Shown: positions 18,905 to 28,379, counted from the first letter of the stretch. The stretch is DNA of 64,000 nt from JAVZOV01 sp049976445 (GCA_049976445.1 JBMFIF010000001.1:1-64000); one strand, 5' to 3'. Notes: a model not told the origin generated them from the letters alone. Program-made: numbers and translations.

Positions 18905-19744
18905 TTAATCAAGCATCCTGTATATTTCTTTAAGTAAATTTATTTGAAAAATAATTTCTCGTTTTAATTTTTCATAAGTAATATTAGATATTATACTTTT
19001 TTCTTTTGCACTTTCTAAATCAGCTAATTTTTTATTTAGCGTATCAAGATCCTCCTGTTTTAACATTAAATTTAAACGTCTCCTATGCAAGCTTAATCCT
19101 TTTTCGAAAAATATTATATAATCAACAAGTTCCCTAATTTTATTTTCTATTATCTTCTTTTCCTCATTAATTTTTACTTTAAGAGTATTATACTCTTCAT
19201 CAGTTATCAATCCAATTATTTTTCGTCCCTCTAATTCTTCCTCTCTTATTAGTATTGAATCTAGTTTAGAATGTTCGTTTAATATTTTAGAGAGAATTTT
19301 TTCTTTTTCAGTCTCCCAACGTGTGATGATTTCCTTTACTTTCATTTCATAATGATGCCATGCATTATTAAGTTCATTTAACATGCTATTAATATCAATG
19401 TTAAGTGATTGGGCATCTCGTGATATTAATTGTACATTTGTAGATTCTTTTTTTATAGGTTCATTTGAATGCAAATCATCAATTATTTTTACACGTAAAG
19501 GTTCACGTAATTGTGTGTTCTCTGGAGCATTTTTTATTTGGATCTGTTTAGCAATCTCATAATATCTGCAATTAACATAATCATTTGAACAGAATTTTTC
19601 AAAATATTCTTTAGTTATTTTAGTCTTTATAATAAGACATTCATTATTATCTAATGATAGTTTTTGCAAATACGGGCATTTCTGCATTCTATGTATTATT
19701 TTTCGTTTATACAAAATATCTTTATCTGTTATTAGGAATCTCAT
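18905..19744 (-). CDS. Unknown protein: N-terminal four-cysteine module plus long coiled coils
   Basis: 279 residues that I cannot assign. Four cysteines at about residues 23, 36, 52 and 58 (KCPYLQ, NECLI, FCSND, NCRYY) suggest a small zinc or Fe-S module. A linker (75-115) leads into two long charged heptad-rich helices (about 120-200 and 200-279). It follows bax1 by 50 nt on the same strand and so may be the last gene of an nth-xpb-bax1 transcript. That makes a DNA-repair or scaffold role conceivable, but only neighbourhood supports it. High lysine/glutamate content and lack of hydrophobic segments indicate a soluble cytosolic protein. Confidence 0.6.
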   Translation of the reverse strand: MRFLITDKDILYKRKIIHRMQKCPYLQKLSLDNNECLIIKTKITKEYFEKFCSNDYVNCRYYEIAKQIQIKNAPENTQLREPLRVKIIDDLHSNEPIKKESTNVQLISRDAQSLNIDINSMLNELNNAWHHYEMKVKEIITRWETEKEKILSKILNEHSKLDSILIREEELEGRKIIGLITDEEYNTLKVKINEEKKIIENKIRELVDYIIFFEKGLSLHRRRLNLMLKQEDLDTLNKKLADLESAKEKSIISNITYEKLKREIIFQINLLKEIYRMLD

Positions 19745-19794
19745 TATTGGATTAAAAGTTTATTTAAGATTAGGTTAAAAATTTTAAATGAAAA

Positions 19795-21237
19795 TCAGTT
19801 ATTTTTAATTTTTCGTACTATTGCTCTGTTAGGATCAAGAGTGTTCCAATCTATTTTGTAGCCAAGTTTCTCTAATATTATTTCAAAATCAGTGTCACTT
19901 ATGTTATATGTTTTAAGCATATTAATCACATCTGAAAGTTTCATGCCATCTAAATCGATGTTAATTAATTGTTGTTCATCTGTTATTTTTAGTCTTGTCG
20001 TTTCTTTAATAATGTTTTTTGGAAATAAAGAGTTAAGTATTTTGAGCACTTCATATGATGGTAATGAACGTTTAAATTTTATTATGATATATGGTAATTC
20101 TTCTATTTTGAATTCATCAATGCTCTCATCTATTGCTATTATCATTTTTACATTTTTTAAATCTTTCATTTTTTCTATCTTTCTTTTTATGTATTCTTTT
20201 GTCCAAAATCCTACGATTTCAAGATATACCTTCTCGTTATCTCTGATAAAGACAAAGTCTGGTATGAATATTTTTGATCCCACTACTAATGGTTCTGGTT
20301 CTCTGATAATAGTCCAATCGCTTTTTAATGCATTAAATCTTTTATGAAAATCTTCTTCCAAGGAACTGTCATATGTTATTATGTTTTCTGATGATTGAAC
20401 TGGGTATAAATGTTTGTTTGCATCATTGGTTATAAATTTGTAAATTAAATGTTTGTTTTTAAGTTTAGTTTTTCTAACTATTGACGCTTCAATGGTCCAA
20501 TGGTCTGCCGAAATTATCGATGGTAACGTTTTAGCTAAATTTGTTCCATAACGTTCAGTTTGTTTTATTACTGATGCAGGCCCATCGATTGTTATGCGTA
20601 TGGACTCATTGATTTTCTCAGCCATGTAAAGTAAACCATTTCTTTTTATATTCCACAGGATTTGTCTAGTTTTATGGCCTGTTGCTTTTATATTTGCAGT
20701 AAGATTTATGCATTTGAAAAGTAACGTTTGCGTTAATGATAGATTGTAGAGCCTTATTAACTCTTCTGGTGATATTTCTTGAAAGCTATCAATAGTGTTT
20801 TCTTCTTCATAAATTGCTCTGAAACCATTTTCCACATCATCATAGTTCATATTAAGTTTTTGCGCTACTAAATCTATTACGTTTTTACGTTCTTGTTGTG
20901 TTAATGCAAACCCATTATAAAGCTGATTTACCGTTTTAAAGACCTCTAATCTTATAAGTAATGGATCATAGGGAAGAACCATTTTCTTGACTATCAGTCT
21001 ACGTTTTAATAAGGTTATTAGTCCTTTAATAAACTTATAATTATATCCTTCACTTTCAGCCATTACTTCGGCTTCATTGAGCTCATTTTCTAGTTCTCCA
21101 AGTTTTTTACTGATAAAATTTTTAAATATATTGATTAATTTTTCTGCAAGGTATAAATTCTCGTGAGATAATTCGGCGTAAACTGGTTTGATGTATTCTC
21201 CACGTATTTGTACGCGTAACAGTTGTGCTGGGAGCAT
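19795..21237 (-). CDS. bax1: Bax1-type nuclease (DUF790), partner of archaeal XPB
   Basis: 480 residues starting MLPAQLLRV. Bax1 proteins are structure-specific nucleases that bind XPB and cut 3' of bubbles in archaeal nucleotide excision repair-like reactions. The nuclease region is recognisable near residues 325-370: FIPDFVF and KVYLEIVGFWT give the D...E-x-V pattern of a PD-(D/E)xK fold with a following lysine-rich stretch. The gene begins two bases after the end of xpb, a direct sign that the two proteins are made together. The length matches the family. Confidence 0.88.
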   Translation of the reverse strand: MLPAQLLRVQIRGEYIKPVYAELSHENLYLAEKLINIFKNFISKKLGELENELNEAEVMAESEGYNYKFIKGLITLLKRRLIVKKMVLPYDPLLIRLEVFKTVNQLYNGFALTQQERKNVIDLVAQKLNMNYDDVENGFRAIYEEENTIDSFQEISPEELIRLYNLSLTQTLLFKCINLTANIKATGHKTRQILWNIKRNGLLYMAEKINESIRITIDGPASVIKQTERYGTNLAKTLPSIISADHWTIEASIVRKTKLKNKHLIYKFITNDANKHLYPVQSSENIITYDSSLEEDFHKRFNALKSDWTIIREPEPLVVGSKIFIPDFVFIRDNEKVYLEIVGFWTKEYIKRKIEKMKDLKNVKMIIAIDESIDEFKIEELPYIIIKFKRSLPSYEVLKILNSLFPKNIIKETTRLKITDEQQLINIDLDGMKLSDVINMLKTYNISDTDFEIILEKLGYKIDWNTLDPNRAIVRKIKNN

Positions 21238-21239
21238 TC

Positions 21240-22607
21240 CTATTCACCTAATGCTTTTGATCGTTTCTTTGATACTCGCACTTCTTTTGTTCCTGAGCTT
21301 ATAATTTCATAGAGTATTGCTTTTTTACCTTCCTTAGGTCTCAATATTCTACCAAGTCTTTGTATGAATTCTCGTTTACTGCCTGATCCGCTAAGAATTA
21401 TAGCAATGTTCGCATCGGGTACATCAATGCCTTCTTCAAGAACTTTGCTAGTCGCTATAGCATTAAATATTCCTGTTCGAAATCCATCCATAACAGCCTT
21501 CCTTTCATAGTCACTTGTCTTGTGTGTTATGATTGGTATTAATAATTCATTAGAAATACGTTTAACAAGTTCGTTATGCTCAGTAAATATGATAATGCGT
21601 TCACCCCTATGGTAACGTAATAGTTCACGTAATTTTTCTATCTTAGTAGAAGAATTTAGTGCAATTGACCTAGCCCTATTCCATGCTAAAAGCGCTTCAC
21701 GAGCTTTTATATCGTTGCCTGTTCTCATTATAAATTTCTCGAAATCCTTTAATGACCGTAAGGTCCAACCACGTTTCTTAAAATATTCTTCATATATACT
21801 ACTTAATCTTTTATATTCTGTGTACTCTTCCCTAGTCAATGGCACGTAGATTTTTTTAATTTCAAAATTTGCTAAATATGAACCGGCAAAATCTTTCACA
21901 CCGCTCCTATAGACTATTGGTCCAACTAACTGATCTAAATCTTTATGAGCTTCATCCTCTCTTTCTGGCGTAGCTGTAAGACCCATTCTATGTGGGGCTG
22001 CTGAAAGTTCGGCAATCTGTCTATAACCTTCACTAGGTAAATGATGTACTTCATCGAATATCATTAATTTAAACTTATTGCCAATTAACTCAGCATTAAG
22101 GTATGCAGAACTGTATGTAGCTATGGTAATACATTTTAATTCTTTATCACCACCACCGTATAATCCTACGTCAGTGTTAAGATATTTTTGAATAAGTAAA
22201 GCCCATTGATCCATCAACTCTATGGTTGGTGCAATTACTAATGTTGGTTCTTTTAATTCTAGAATCGCCATGATTCCTATAAGCGTTTTACCTGAACCTG
22301 TAGGTAACACTATTATCCCGCGCTTATTAGCATTCATCCAATTGTTTAATGCTTCACGCTGATAGTTTCTTAACTTCACATCAAGTCGTTTATTAAATTT
22401 TAAACAACTTATAGGATGAAAGACATTGTCCATAAAACTAATCTTTAAATCTCGAAGTATTGACACAATAACAGGATAATGCATTGCTAAACTTCTATAT
22501 GCATTAATTCTAGGATCAAATTTAAAAAATTTTGTTAATTGTAATGGGATATGATCCTTACTAGCCAATACTATCGTGCCCTTGTCATAATAAAGTTTCA
22601 CTTCCAT
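21240..22607 (-). CDS. xpb: XPB-family DNA helicase
   Basis: SF2 ATPase that opens or translocates on DNA in repair. Motifs: an N-terminal damage-recognition-like region (1-75), LRNYQREALNNW then Walker A LPTGSGKT near residue 100, FDEVHH near 183, LTATPERED near 210 (including the R-E-D motif typical of XPB), a thumb-like insertion, the helicase C domain with ITHKTSD, and VLEEGIDVPDANI before QRLGRILRP. 455 residues, typical for the compact archaeal XPB. It lies between nth (71 nt upstream) and bax1 (2 nt downstream), all on the minus strand. Confidence 0.93.
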   Translation of the reverse strand: MEVKLYYDKGTIVLASKDHIPLQLTKFFKFDPRINAYRSLAMHYPVIVSILRDLKISFMDNVFHPISCLKFNKRLDVKLRNYQREALNNWMNANKRGIIVLPTGSGKTLIGIMAILELKEPTLVIAPTIELMDQWALLIQKYLNTDVGLYGGGDKELKCITIATYSSAYLNAELIGNKFKLMIFDEVHHLPSEGYRQIAELSAAPHRMGLTATPEREDEAHKDLDQLVGPIVYRSGVKDFAGSYLANFEIKKIYVPLTREEYTEYKRLSSIYEEYFKKRGWTLRSLKDFEKFIMRTGNDIKAREALLAWNRARSIALNSSTKIEKLRELLRYHRGERIIIFTEHNELVKRISNELLIPIITHKTSDYERKAVMDGFRTGIFNAIATSKVLEEGIDVPDANIAIILSGSGSKREFIQRLGRILRPKEGKKAILYEIISSGTKEVRVSKKRSKALGE

Positions 22608-22678
22608 TTTTATTATCTCACGTTATTATTTATATCTATTAATTACTTAAAAATGTTTTTATGAAAAGCCAGCATGTT

Positions 22679-23371
22679 TTATCTGTTTATACTATTATAA
22701 TAATCACACAGTCTATTAATTGGACATTCAAGGCATTTAGGATGAATAGCTTTGCATATTTTTCTGCCATGTTGTATTAATAATAGATGGACGTCAAGAT
22801 ATTCACTAGGATCATAGAGCTTCACGAGAGTCAAACGTATTTCATCATAATTACTTTTTTGAGGAACAAGCCCTAATCTTTTTGAAACCCTATTTATGTG
22901 AGTATCAATTGGTATTGTTGGTTTTCTGCCTAACATGAGTAAGACTACATCAGCAGTTTTAGGTCCAACTTTAGGCAGTGATGTTAATATTTTTCTAGCT
23001 TCATTTAGATCCATGCTTAGTAAAAAATCTAAAGAACCATTATACTTCTCTAGAATTATCTTAGAGAGCCTTTTTAATGCATCGGCTTTCGTGTTATATA
23101 AGCCTGCTTCACGTATAGCATCCTTTAATTTTTTTATATCCAAATTAATTATATTGTTCGGGGTTATACTGATCATATTTGCTAATTTTTGATATGCCCT
23201 ATAAGCTGCTTTATCAGTAGAATTTTGAGTAAGAATTGTAATGACAAGGACTTTAAAGACATCAACATTCTCTTTAAATGTAGACATAACAGCAAAATCG
23301 TTAGGATCAATTTTATACGTATTTTTTAAGATCCTGAATATAGTTTTAGCCTTCTCATTCATACTCATCAT
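22679..23371 (-). CDS. nth: Endonuclease III-type DNA glycosylase/AP lyase
   Basis: Base-excision enzyme acting on oxidised pyrimidines. The helix-hairpin-helix is LPKVGPKTADVVLL, with the catalytic lysine, and the catalytic aspartate is in PIDTHINRV. The [4Fe-4S] loop is C-x6-C-x2-C-x5-C in CKAIHPKCLECPINRLC at the C-terminus. 230 residues, normal length. First gene of the apparent repair group nth-xpb-bax1, joining base and nucleotide excision functions in one transcript; that grouping is inferred from strand and spacing. Methionines at codons 1, 2 and 4 leave the exact start open. Confidence 0.93.
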   Translation of the reverse strand: MMSMNEKAKTIFRILKNTYKIDPNDFAVMSTFKENVDVFKVLVITILTQNSTDKAAYRAYQKLANMISITPNNIINLDIKKLKDAIREAGLYNTKADALKRLSKIILEKYNGSLDFLLSMDLNEARKILTSLPKVGPKTADVVLLMLGRKPTIPIDTHINRVSKRLGLVPQKSNYDEIRLTLVKLYDPSEYLDVHLLLIQHGRKICKAIHPKCLECPINRLCDYYNSINR

Positions 23372-23404
23372 CTTTGCTAAGAAATAAAAGCATTATTTTC
23401 TTAT

Positions 23405-23776
23405 TTACTCTACTTTTCTAGAACCTTTAAACGTTAAGTACCCTATGCCAGCTAACAGAATAAAGAGAATATATGCATTTACTTGATGCATTATTGTTAA
23501 GATTTCTGTTTCACTTTCAATCATACTTGATCCTATGCCCACTTGTATTATAACTAGAATCAGCGCAATTACATTGAGTATTTTAATATAATTTTTGTTA
23601 CTTTTTAATGCATAAAATGTCTCATACCCTATTAGTATTAACCCTAATATTCCTATTATTATGTGAATGGGTATTACAGAACTTTTGTAAAAACCATTGG
23701 CTGCAACGTGTCCTAGGATTATTTGAATTATTATCCCGAGAAATATTAGTATTCCAATAGTACCAACTGTTTTCAT
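23405..23776 (-). CDS. Four-helix membrane protein, possibly a compact CtaA-like haem A synthase or b-type cytochrome
   Basis: 123 residues with four membrane helices. Histidines lie in two repeated positions: GHVAANG at the end of helix 1 with IPIHIIIG at the start of helix 2, and IMHQVNAY before helix 4. Half-sized CtaA proteins of some archaea have four helices and histidines in such positions, which is why I raise it. The usual longer extracytoplasmic loops are missing, and no cytochrome oxidase gene is in view. A small cytochrome b561-type or DUF420-like protein is equally possible. It lies 33 nt upstream of nth on the same strand. Confidence 0.45.
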   Translation of the reverse strand: MKTVGTIGILIFLGIIIQIILGHVAANGFYKSSVIPIHIIIGILGLILIGYETFYALKSNKNYIKILNVIALILVIIQVGIGSSMIESETEILTIMHQVNAYILFILLAGIGYLTFKGSRKVE

Positions 23777-23903
23777 GATCTCTCAATAGGAGAACATGAA
23801 GATACTGTATATTAATTTAACTTAACCATGAGAGAAATGATCTTCTCTTGTCCTTGAAGGACTGGATTTGCTATTCATATTACTGTGATTATTTTCATTA
23901 ATA

Positions 23904-24452
23904 TCAAAATTTAATCCATTTAAACATGTAATAATTAACACTATTATCTTCATTAACTACTGCTAATAGTAATTTTTTTCTAACAGTATGCGTTAATCTT
24001 CCTGCACCTACTATATCCGTAGTTTTTAACTTACTATCCTTTTTCATTATTTCTACTAAGAACGGCGCATGATCAATTCCGGGGCCGTATTCATAGACTG
24101 CAAAAGTCGTGCCAAATTTCATTCCTGGTCTCACCACGAAACCTTTCTTCCTAAGATCTTTATAAACCAAATACACTAAATCAAAATCTTCGTAATTCTT
24201 TTTTGCTTCCAAGAAAAGTTTTTCAAACGACATTAGATTATTATCAGTATCTATTACTTCTATGATACCATTTTCCAATAAATATAGTGCTTCATAAAGA
24301 CTTAGTTGAAGAGGGGCTTCAAAATTAAATGTTTTAGGCTTACCAATCCCGATAGGTCTTCCGTAAAAACCTTCCTTAAATAATTTAGGAGCTTCCTTTG
24401 GATCATATGCTATTACACGTCCTTCTGAATATTTTACTCGAATTTTGCTCAT
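23904..24452 (-). CDS. endA: tRNA-intron endonuclease, catalytic subunit
   Basis: Cuts bulge-helix-bulge (BHB) sites in pre-tRNA. The 182-residue length is that of the short archaeal subunit. The catalytic triad is visible: Tyr120 in KFGTTFAVY, His128 in GIDHAPFLV and Lys159 or Lys160 in HTVRKKLLLAV. The N-terminal domain (1-85) is the usual mixed fold. In Thermoproteota this protein pairs with a second, structural subunit, and such heterotetramers accept non-canonical BHB sites; that partner is not in the window. Both tRNA-Pro genes here need this enzyme. Confidence 0.93.
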   Translation of the reverse strand: MSKIRVKYSEGRVIAYDPKEAPKLFKEGFYGRPIGIGKPKTFNFEAPLQLSLYEALYLLENGIIEVIDTDNNLMSFEKLFLEAKKNYEDFDLVYLVYKDLRKKGFVVRPGMKFGTTFAVYEYGPGIDHAPFLVEIMKKDSKLKTTDIVGAGRLTHTVRKKLLLAVVNEDNSVNYYMFKWIKF

Positions 24453-24509
24453 AGCATATTAAATAGTATTGCAAAATATTAATATACTTGTATTTATTAC
24501 AACTGTTCA

Positions 24510-25589
24510 ATGAACATTAAAATCAGGGTCACAGTATTCACAGCGATAGGTGTCATAATAATTATTGCTTTTATTTATCTAAATAATCCTATTATGATTT
24601 ATAATACGATTTCACGTGCAAATCCATTATTCATTCTGTTTGGAATTACCCTCGAATTACTTGCTATATCATTTAGTGCACTTGGATGGTATTTGCTTCT
24701 CAAAGCAATGAACGTGAAGCTTAGTTATATTGAGAGTTTGAAAGCAACCTTAATTGCTATCTTTGGTGATATAATGATACCTACTGCATCATTAGCTGGA
24801 GAAACCTTTAGAATACTCTATGTACGGAATAAAAATAATGGACAAATTGACAAACTAATAGCAACGGCTGCTTTTCAACGTCTTATATATACAGTATTAC
24901 TTATAGTCCTCATAATGTTAGGAATATTTTTAAATGAATCTAATAGAACATTATTGCTTGGTTATATTTTATGGTTCATAGCATCAATGGTTTTTCTCGT
25001 AATAGTGTTGGTTTTCTTTGTGAAAAATCCAAATAAATTTGGTATGATTCTTAAGAAACTCATGATCATTTTTCATAGGATCATTAAGATTCCTAGAAGT
25101 GTAAATAAAACAATGCGTGACATAGATAATTTGGTATCTGGAATTAATGAGGGTATTCAGTTAAGTAAAAATAAAAAACATTTCATATTTTTAGCTACAA
25201 TAGTGATGACGTTTCAATGGATTTTTGGGTCTCTAATGATATATTCTATGTTACTTTCATTAGGATATAAAAGTATAAATTATATTATTCTCCTTTCTAT
25301 ATACCCAATTTATTCTACGTTGACAATAATGCCAGTAGGCATACCAGCAGCACTAGGAGTTGTCGAAACTGGAATGACACTATCGTTCATCATAATAGGA
25401 GTTCCACGAACAATAGCTGCAAGTGTAACACTATTAACTAGAGGTGTAATGGTCTGGTTCGATGTAATGATCTCCGGATTTATATTCATTAGAAATGGAA
25501 AATATCTAATTCAAAAAGAGGAGGAAATTAAAGAATTTTATGAAGAAAAATCATATTCTACTAAGAATAGGTCTTTAATAAGAAAATGA
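24510..25589 (+). CDS. Flippase-like membrane protein (UPF0104/AglD C-terminal type)
   Basis: 359 residues with about eight membrane helices and short charged loops, belonging to the lysylphosphatidylglycerol synthase TM-region/UPF0104 family. GDIMIPTASLAGETFR near residue 88 and PVGIPAALGVVETGM near 278 are the conserved segments of the family (Pro-containing loop followed by G-x-x-E). In haloarchaea the AglD C-terminus uses this fold in surface N-glycan assembly. No glycosyltransferase domain is fused here. A role in lipid or glycan translocation is inferred. It starts 57 nt from the divergent endA. Confidence 0.72.
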   Translation: MNIKIRVTVFTAIGVIIIIAFIYLNNPIMIYNTISRANPLFILFGITLELLAISFSALGWYLLLKAMNVKLSYIESLKATLIAIFGDIMIPTASLAGETFRILYVRNKNNGQIDKLIATAAFQRLIYTVLLIVLIMLGIFLNESNRTLLLGYILWFIASMVFLVIVLVFFVKNPNKFGMILKKLMIIFHRIIKIPRSVNKTMRDIDNLVSGINEGIQLSKNKKHFIFLATIVMTFQWIFGSLMIYSMLLSLGYKSINYIILLSIYPIYSTLTIMPVGIPAALGVVETGMTLSFIIIGVPRTIAASVTLLTRGVMVWFDVMISGFIFIRNGKYLIQKEEEIKEFYEEKSYSTKNRSLIRK

Positions 25590-25631
25590 AGAAAAGAATC
25601 TGACCTTATCTTTTTAGGATTCTTAAAAATT

Positions 25632-26258
25632 TCAGGATCTTTCTATTAATGTAGTGAACGCTGAAAGAGCTCCAAACTCAGCTGTTAGTGGATTATCACC
25701 ACTACCAATTATTATTATGTCCCCATCATGAGGATTTAATAATGTTCGTAGTCTTTCTGCTTCAATAGGATATTTTTCATTAACATTTAAATCAGGTAAT
25801 AGTATTATTTGATTATTTTTTACGATTAATGTTGATGCTCCTAATGCTCCAACTAAAAGTGCAGCATCGCGTTGTTCTAGTCCGGTTTTTAATATTTTTG
25901 TGTCAATACTTCTTATTAGTAGAGCATAAGCATGATCACCTATGGCTAAAACCGTTTTTCCTAAATATGCGCGGGAGGGTATTTTTGATTTAAGCCATAA
26001 TCCCACTTCCATACCTTTATTAGTTAAAGTGCATCCTTGCTGTTCTGTAATGATTAACCCTAATTCCTTAAGTTTTCCTAATAATGTTTTCATTGAACCT
26101 TCACCAAGTTTTAATTCTTTAGAAAGACGAACCCTGCCTATTGGTCCCAAGTCTCTTATAAGTTCTATACATTTTATTACGTGTACTGATGTATAAGATG
26201 GTTTAGGTCCTGCTGCTTTACTACTCAAGGCTGTACGTAAAATATTATTAATACTCAC
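25632..26258 (-). CDS. Winged-helix DUF4443-like regulator
   Basis: 208 residues. A winged-helix DNA-binding domain spans residues 20-90 (GRVRLSKELKLGEGSMKTLLGKLKELG), with helix 3 matching MarR/DtxR-like recognition helices. A C-terminal domain with alternating strands and helices (GDIIIIGSGDNPLTAE) probably binds a ligand or an oligomerisation partner. The combination corresponds to DUF4443 proteins of archaea; their targets are not known to me. It sits alone, tail to tail with the flippase-like gene. Confidence 0.6.
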   Translation of the reverse strand: MSINNILRTALSSKAAGPKPSYTSVHVIKCIELIRDLGPIGRVRLSKELKLGEGSMKTLLGKLKELGLIITEQQGCTLTNKGMEVGLWLKSKIPSRAYLGKTVLAIGDHAYALLIRSIDTKILKTGLEQRDAALLVGALGASTLIVKNNQIILLPDLNVNEKYPIEAERLRTLLNPHDGDIIIIGSGDNPLTAEFGALSAFTTLIERS

Positions 26259-26378
26259 ATTATGAAAACATACACCTAAATATAAATAATTTATGCTATT
26301 TCTTGTATATTTTCTCCTTTATGCAATCATGGATCTTGTTATCAAATTTATTAATAGGCTATAAATAAGTATACATGT

Positions 26379-26768
26379 ATGAGACTGTTAATAAAAAAGA
26401 ATGATATTGAGAAAATAGTAAGAAAAGCTGTAAAATCCCCTGTTGAGTTAGCAGGATTTTTAATAGGCATTAAAGGGTCAGAAGATTTTATAGTAAAATA
26501 TATATACAATGCAGATCCAAGTGATAATACTAATGTAAGCTTTAAGATAAAACCTAACGATACATATAATGCGATTAAACAAGCTGAGTCTGAAAATCTC
26601 GAAATTATTGGAGTATACCATACGCATCCTGCACCTCCAGAGCCCAGTTCTAAAGATCGTGAAGGTATGAAAGCTTGGCCTGGAGTCTGGCTTATAATAG
26701 ATTCTCGCACAGGACGATATGGCGCATGGAACGAAAAACTTGAAAAAATCATAGTTGAAACAATTTAA
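26379..26768 (+). CDS. JAMM/MPN+ metalloprotease
   Basis: 129-residue stand-alone JAMM domain. The motif is complete: Glu23 in VELAGFLIG, His81 and His83 in YHTHPAPPEPS, Ser90 and Asp93 (S-x-x-D). Archaeal homologues of this size remove small ubiquitin-like modifiers (SAMPs/Urm1-like) from targets or trim their precursors; I infer the same here. No ubiquitin-like or E1 gene is in the window. A TATA-like CTATAAATAA at about 26359-26368 is too close for a long leader, so the message is probably short-leadered. Confidence 0.88.
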   Translation: MRLLIKKNDIEKIVRKAVKSPVELAGFLIGIKGSEDFIVKYIYNADPSDNTNVSFKIKPNDTYNAIKQAESENLEIIGVYHTHPAPPEPSSKDREGMKAWPGVWLIIDSRTGRYGAWNEKLEKIIVETI

Positions 26769-26872
26769 TTGTCTATTCTTAGAAGTAGGATTTTTAGTAA
26801 AATGTTGCATATTTCCTTCTTAGAATTTATATTTGTGTGCGATTAATAATTTGTTAGTTAGGAGGTTAATTT

Positions 26873-27754
26873 ATGAGAATCGCTGTATCTCAATATGTAT
26901 TTCGTGTTGGTGGAGGTTTCAAAGAATTTGCTGATCACGTAACAAGACATACTGTTAAAGCATGGCATGAGAAAGCGGAGATTATTGTTTTTCCAGAATT
27001 GATATCTCTTGAATTAATAGAAGATAAAAAATTGCTTGGGAAACCATCTATTAATTTAACTAAGATTCTTTATGATCATTACGGCAAATACGTTGAAATT
27101 TTTAGCGAACTAACAGAAAGATACGATATAACAATTTTAGCAGGAAGTACAGTAACATTAGGTGATGATGGCAATTACTACAATACAGCACATGTTTTTA
27201 GACCTGATGGACCCATATTAAAATATAAAAAAATACATTTGCACTTGTTTGATAAACAGATGGGGCTTCACGCAGGTAATGATATATTAACATTTAAACA
27301 TAGTGAAATAATTATAGGAACTGGAATATGTTACGATGTAGGATTCCCAGAAATCTTCAGAATAATGAGATTGGATGGTGCTGAAATATTTTTAATACCA
27401 AGTTTAGCACCTGGAAGAGGAGCATATAACTGGATAAGATTTTCTTCACATGCAAGAGCAATAGAATCACAAGGTATTGTTGCACTTTCAAGCGGAATAG
27501 ATCCTACAGGCGAGTTATTCGGATATAAACTGAGAGGGAAATCAGCGATCATTACAACAACTGATTATAATCCAAATGGATTTATAATAGAAGGTAATGA
27601 AGAAGATACAGTACTTATAGCAGATATAGATATGACACATTTAAGAGAGATACAAGAAAAAACTGCTGCACCAGTTTTAAAAGATCTCAACTTTAAAGTA
27701 TATAAAGAACTATGTGATAGAAAATGGAGCCCCAACTTTCCGCATAATAATTAA
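26873..27754 (+). CDS. Carbon-nitrogen hydrolase (nitrilase superfamily amidase)
   Basis: 293-residue hydrolase with the E-K-C triad: Glu42 in VFPEL, Lys in YKKIHLHLFD (near 117) and Cys in GTGICYDVGFPE (near 153). The CYDVGFPE motif and DKQMGLHAG are close to the omega-amidase/Nit2-like and N-carbamoyl or biogenic-amide hydrolase branches; substrate cannot be fixed. GGAGGT at 26863-26868 supports the ATG. It follows the JAMM gene by about 100 nt on the same strand, without obvious functional link. Confidence 0.85.
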   Translation: MRIAVSQYVFRVGGGFKEFADHVTRHTVKAWHEKAEIIVFPELISLELIEDKKLLGKPSINLTKILYDHYGKYVEIFSELTERYDITILAGSTVTLGDDGNYYNTAHVFRPDGPILKYKKIHLHLFDKQMGLHAGNDILTFKHSEIIIGTGICYDVGFPEIFRIMRLDGAEIFLIPSLAPGRGAYNWIRFSSHARAIESQGIVALSSGIDPTGELFGYKLRGKSAIITTTDYNPNGFIIEGNEEDTVLIADIDMTHLREIQEKTAAPVLKDLNFKVYKELCDRKWSPNFPHNN

Positions 27755-27977
27755 AATCTCATGCATCAATAATATACCTAATCTATTGCATATTTTTGAA
27801 AAGACTAAACTAAATTAAGAAAAGAGTTGAGACGTTTTAGAAACACTAAAAAACTTATTAGAGAAAAAGAATATTTGCCCGTATTCAAAACGAACACTGA
27901 ACGTGTTCTCTAAGAAAGCTTATAAAAGAATTAGGAGCGTTTGGTAAAAGTGAGAATGAGTTAATTGAAACCTAAAA

Positions 27978-28379
27978 TTATTCCAATATTTCTACTATTA
28001 TCTGATCACCATCTTTTAAGTTAAAATATGAACGCAAGTATACAGGCGCTATAATTTCTAAAACACTTTCATCATAGTATGTTTTATCCGCCCTTATTAC
28101 TGCGCCAAACATTGATCCGTTAATTTTTGCTCTGTAGCATGATACGCCAACATAAAAACGTTTACCATCAAAAAATGAATCCAGACGTATTTGTTTAAAT
28201 TTTTTAATTTCATTAAAAATCTGAATACCTGTATTTTTATCAATCTTAATATTGAGCGTACCTGGATATGGTGTGAAACCTAATTTTTCTTGTATTTGTT
28301 TTACATAATTTGTCTGAGATAGATAATAAGCACCTTCACCTAATCCGCTAAACACCGTACCCTTTACTATAATGCCCAC
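27978..28379 (-). CDS. ribK: CTP-dependent riboflavin kinase
   Basis: Archaeal enzyme forming FMN from riboflavin using CTP. 133 residues, the usual size. GTVFSGLGEGAYYLS (residues 7-21) is the nucleotide-binding loop, and PYPGTLNIKID follows near 45; VRAxxT is present as VIRADKTYY. FMN is needed for the many flavoproteins here (acyl-CoA dehydrogenases, ETF, ThyX). An ECF S component of the riboflavin type lies at 46.2 kb, so uptake and activation of the vitamin both occur in the window. Confidence 0.93.
   Translation of the reverse strand: MGIIVKGTVFSGLGEGAYYLSQTNYVKQIQEKLGFTPYPGTLNIKIDKNTGIQIFNEIKKFKQIRLDSFFDGKRFYVGVSCYRAKINGSMFGAVIRADKTYYDESVLEIIAPVYLRSYFNLKDGDQIIVEILE

Noticed and set aside
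27755..27977. Decayed gene or C/D-box RNA in the nitrilase-ribK gap
   Set aside because: Short broken frames only; no ordered C and D boxes and no stable fold.
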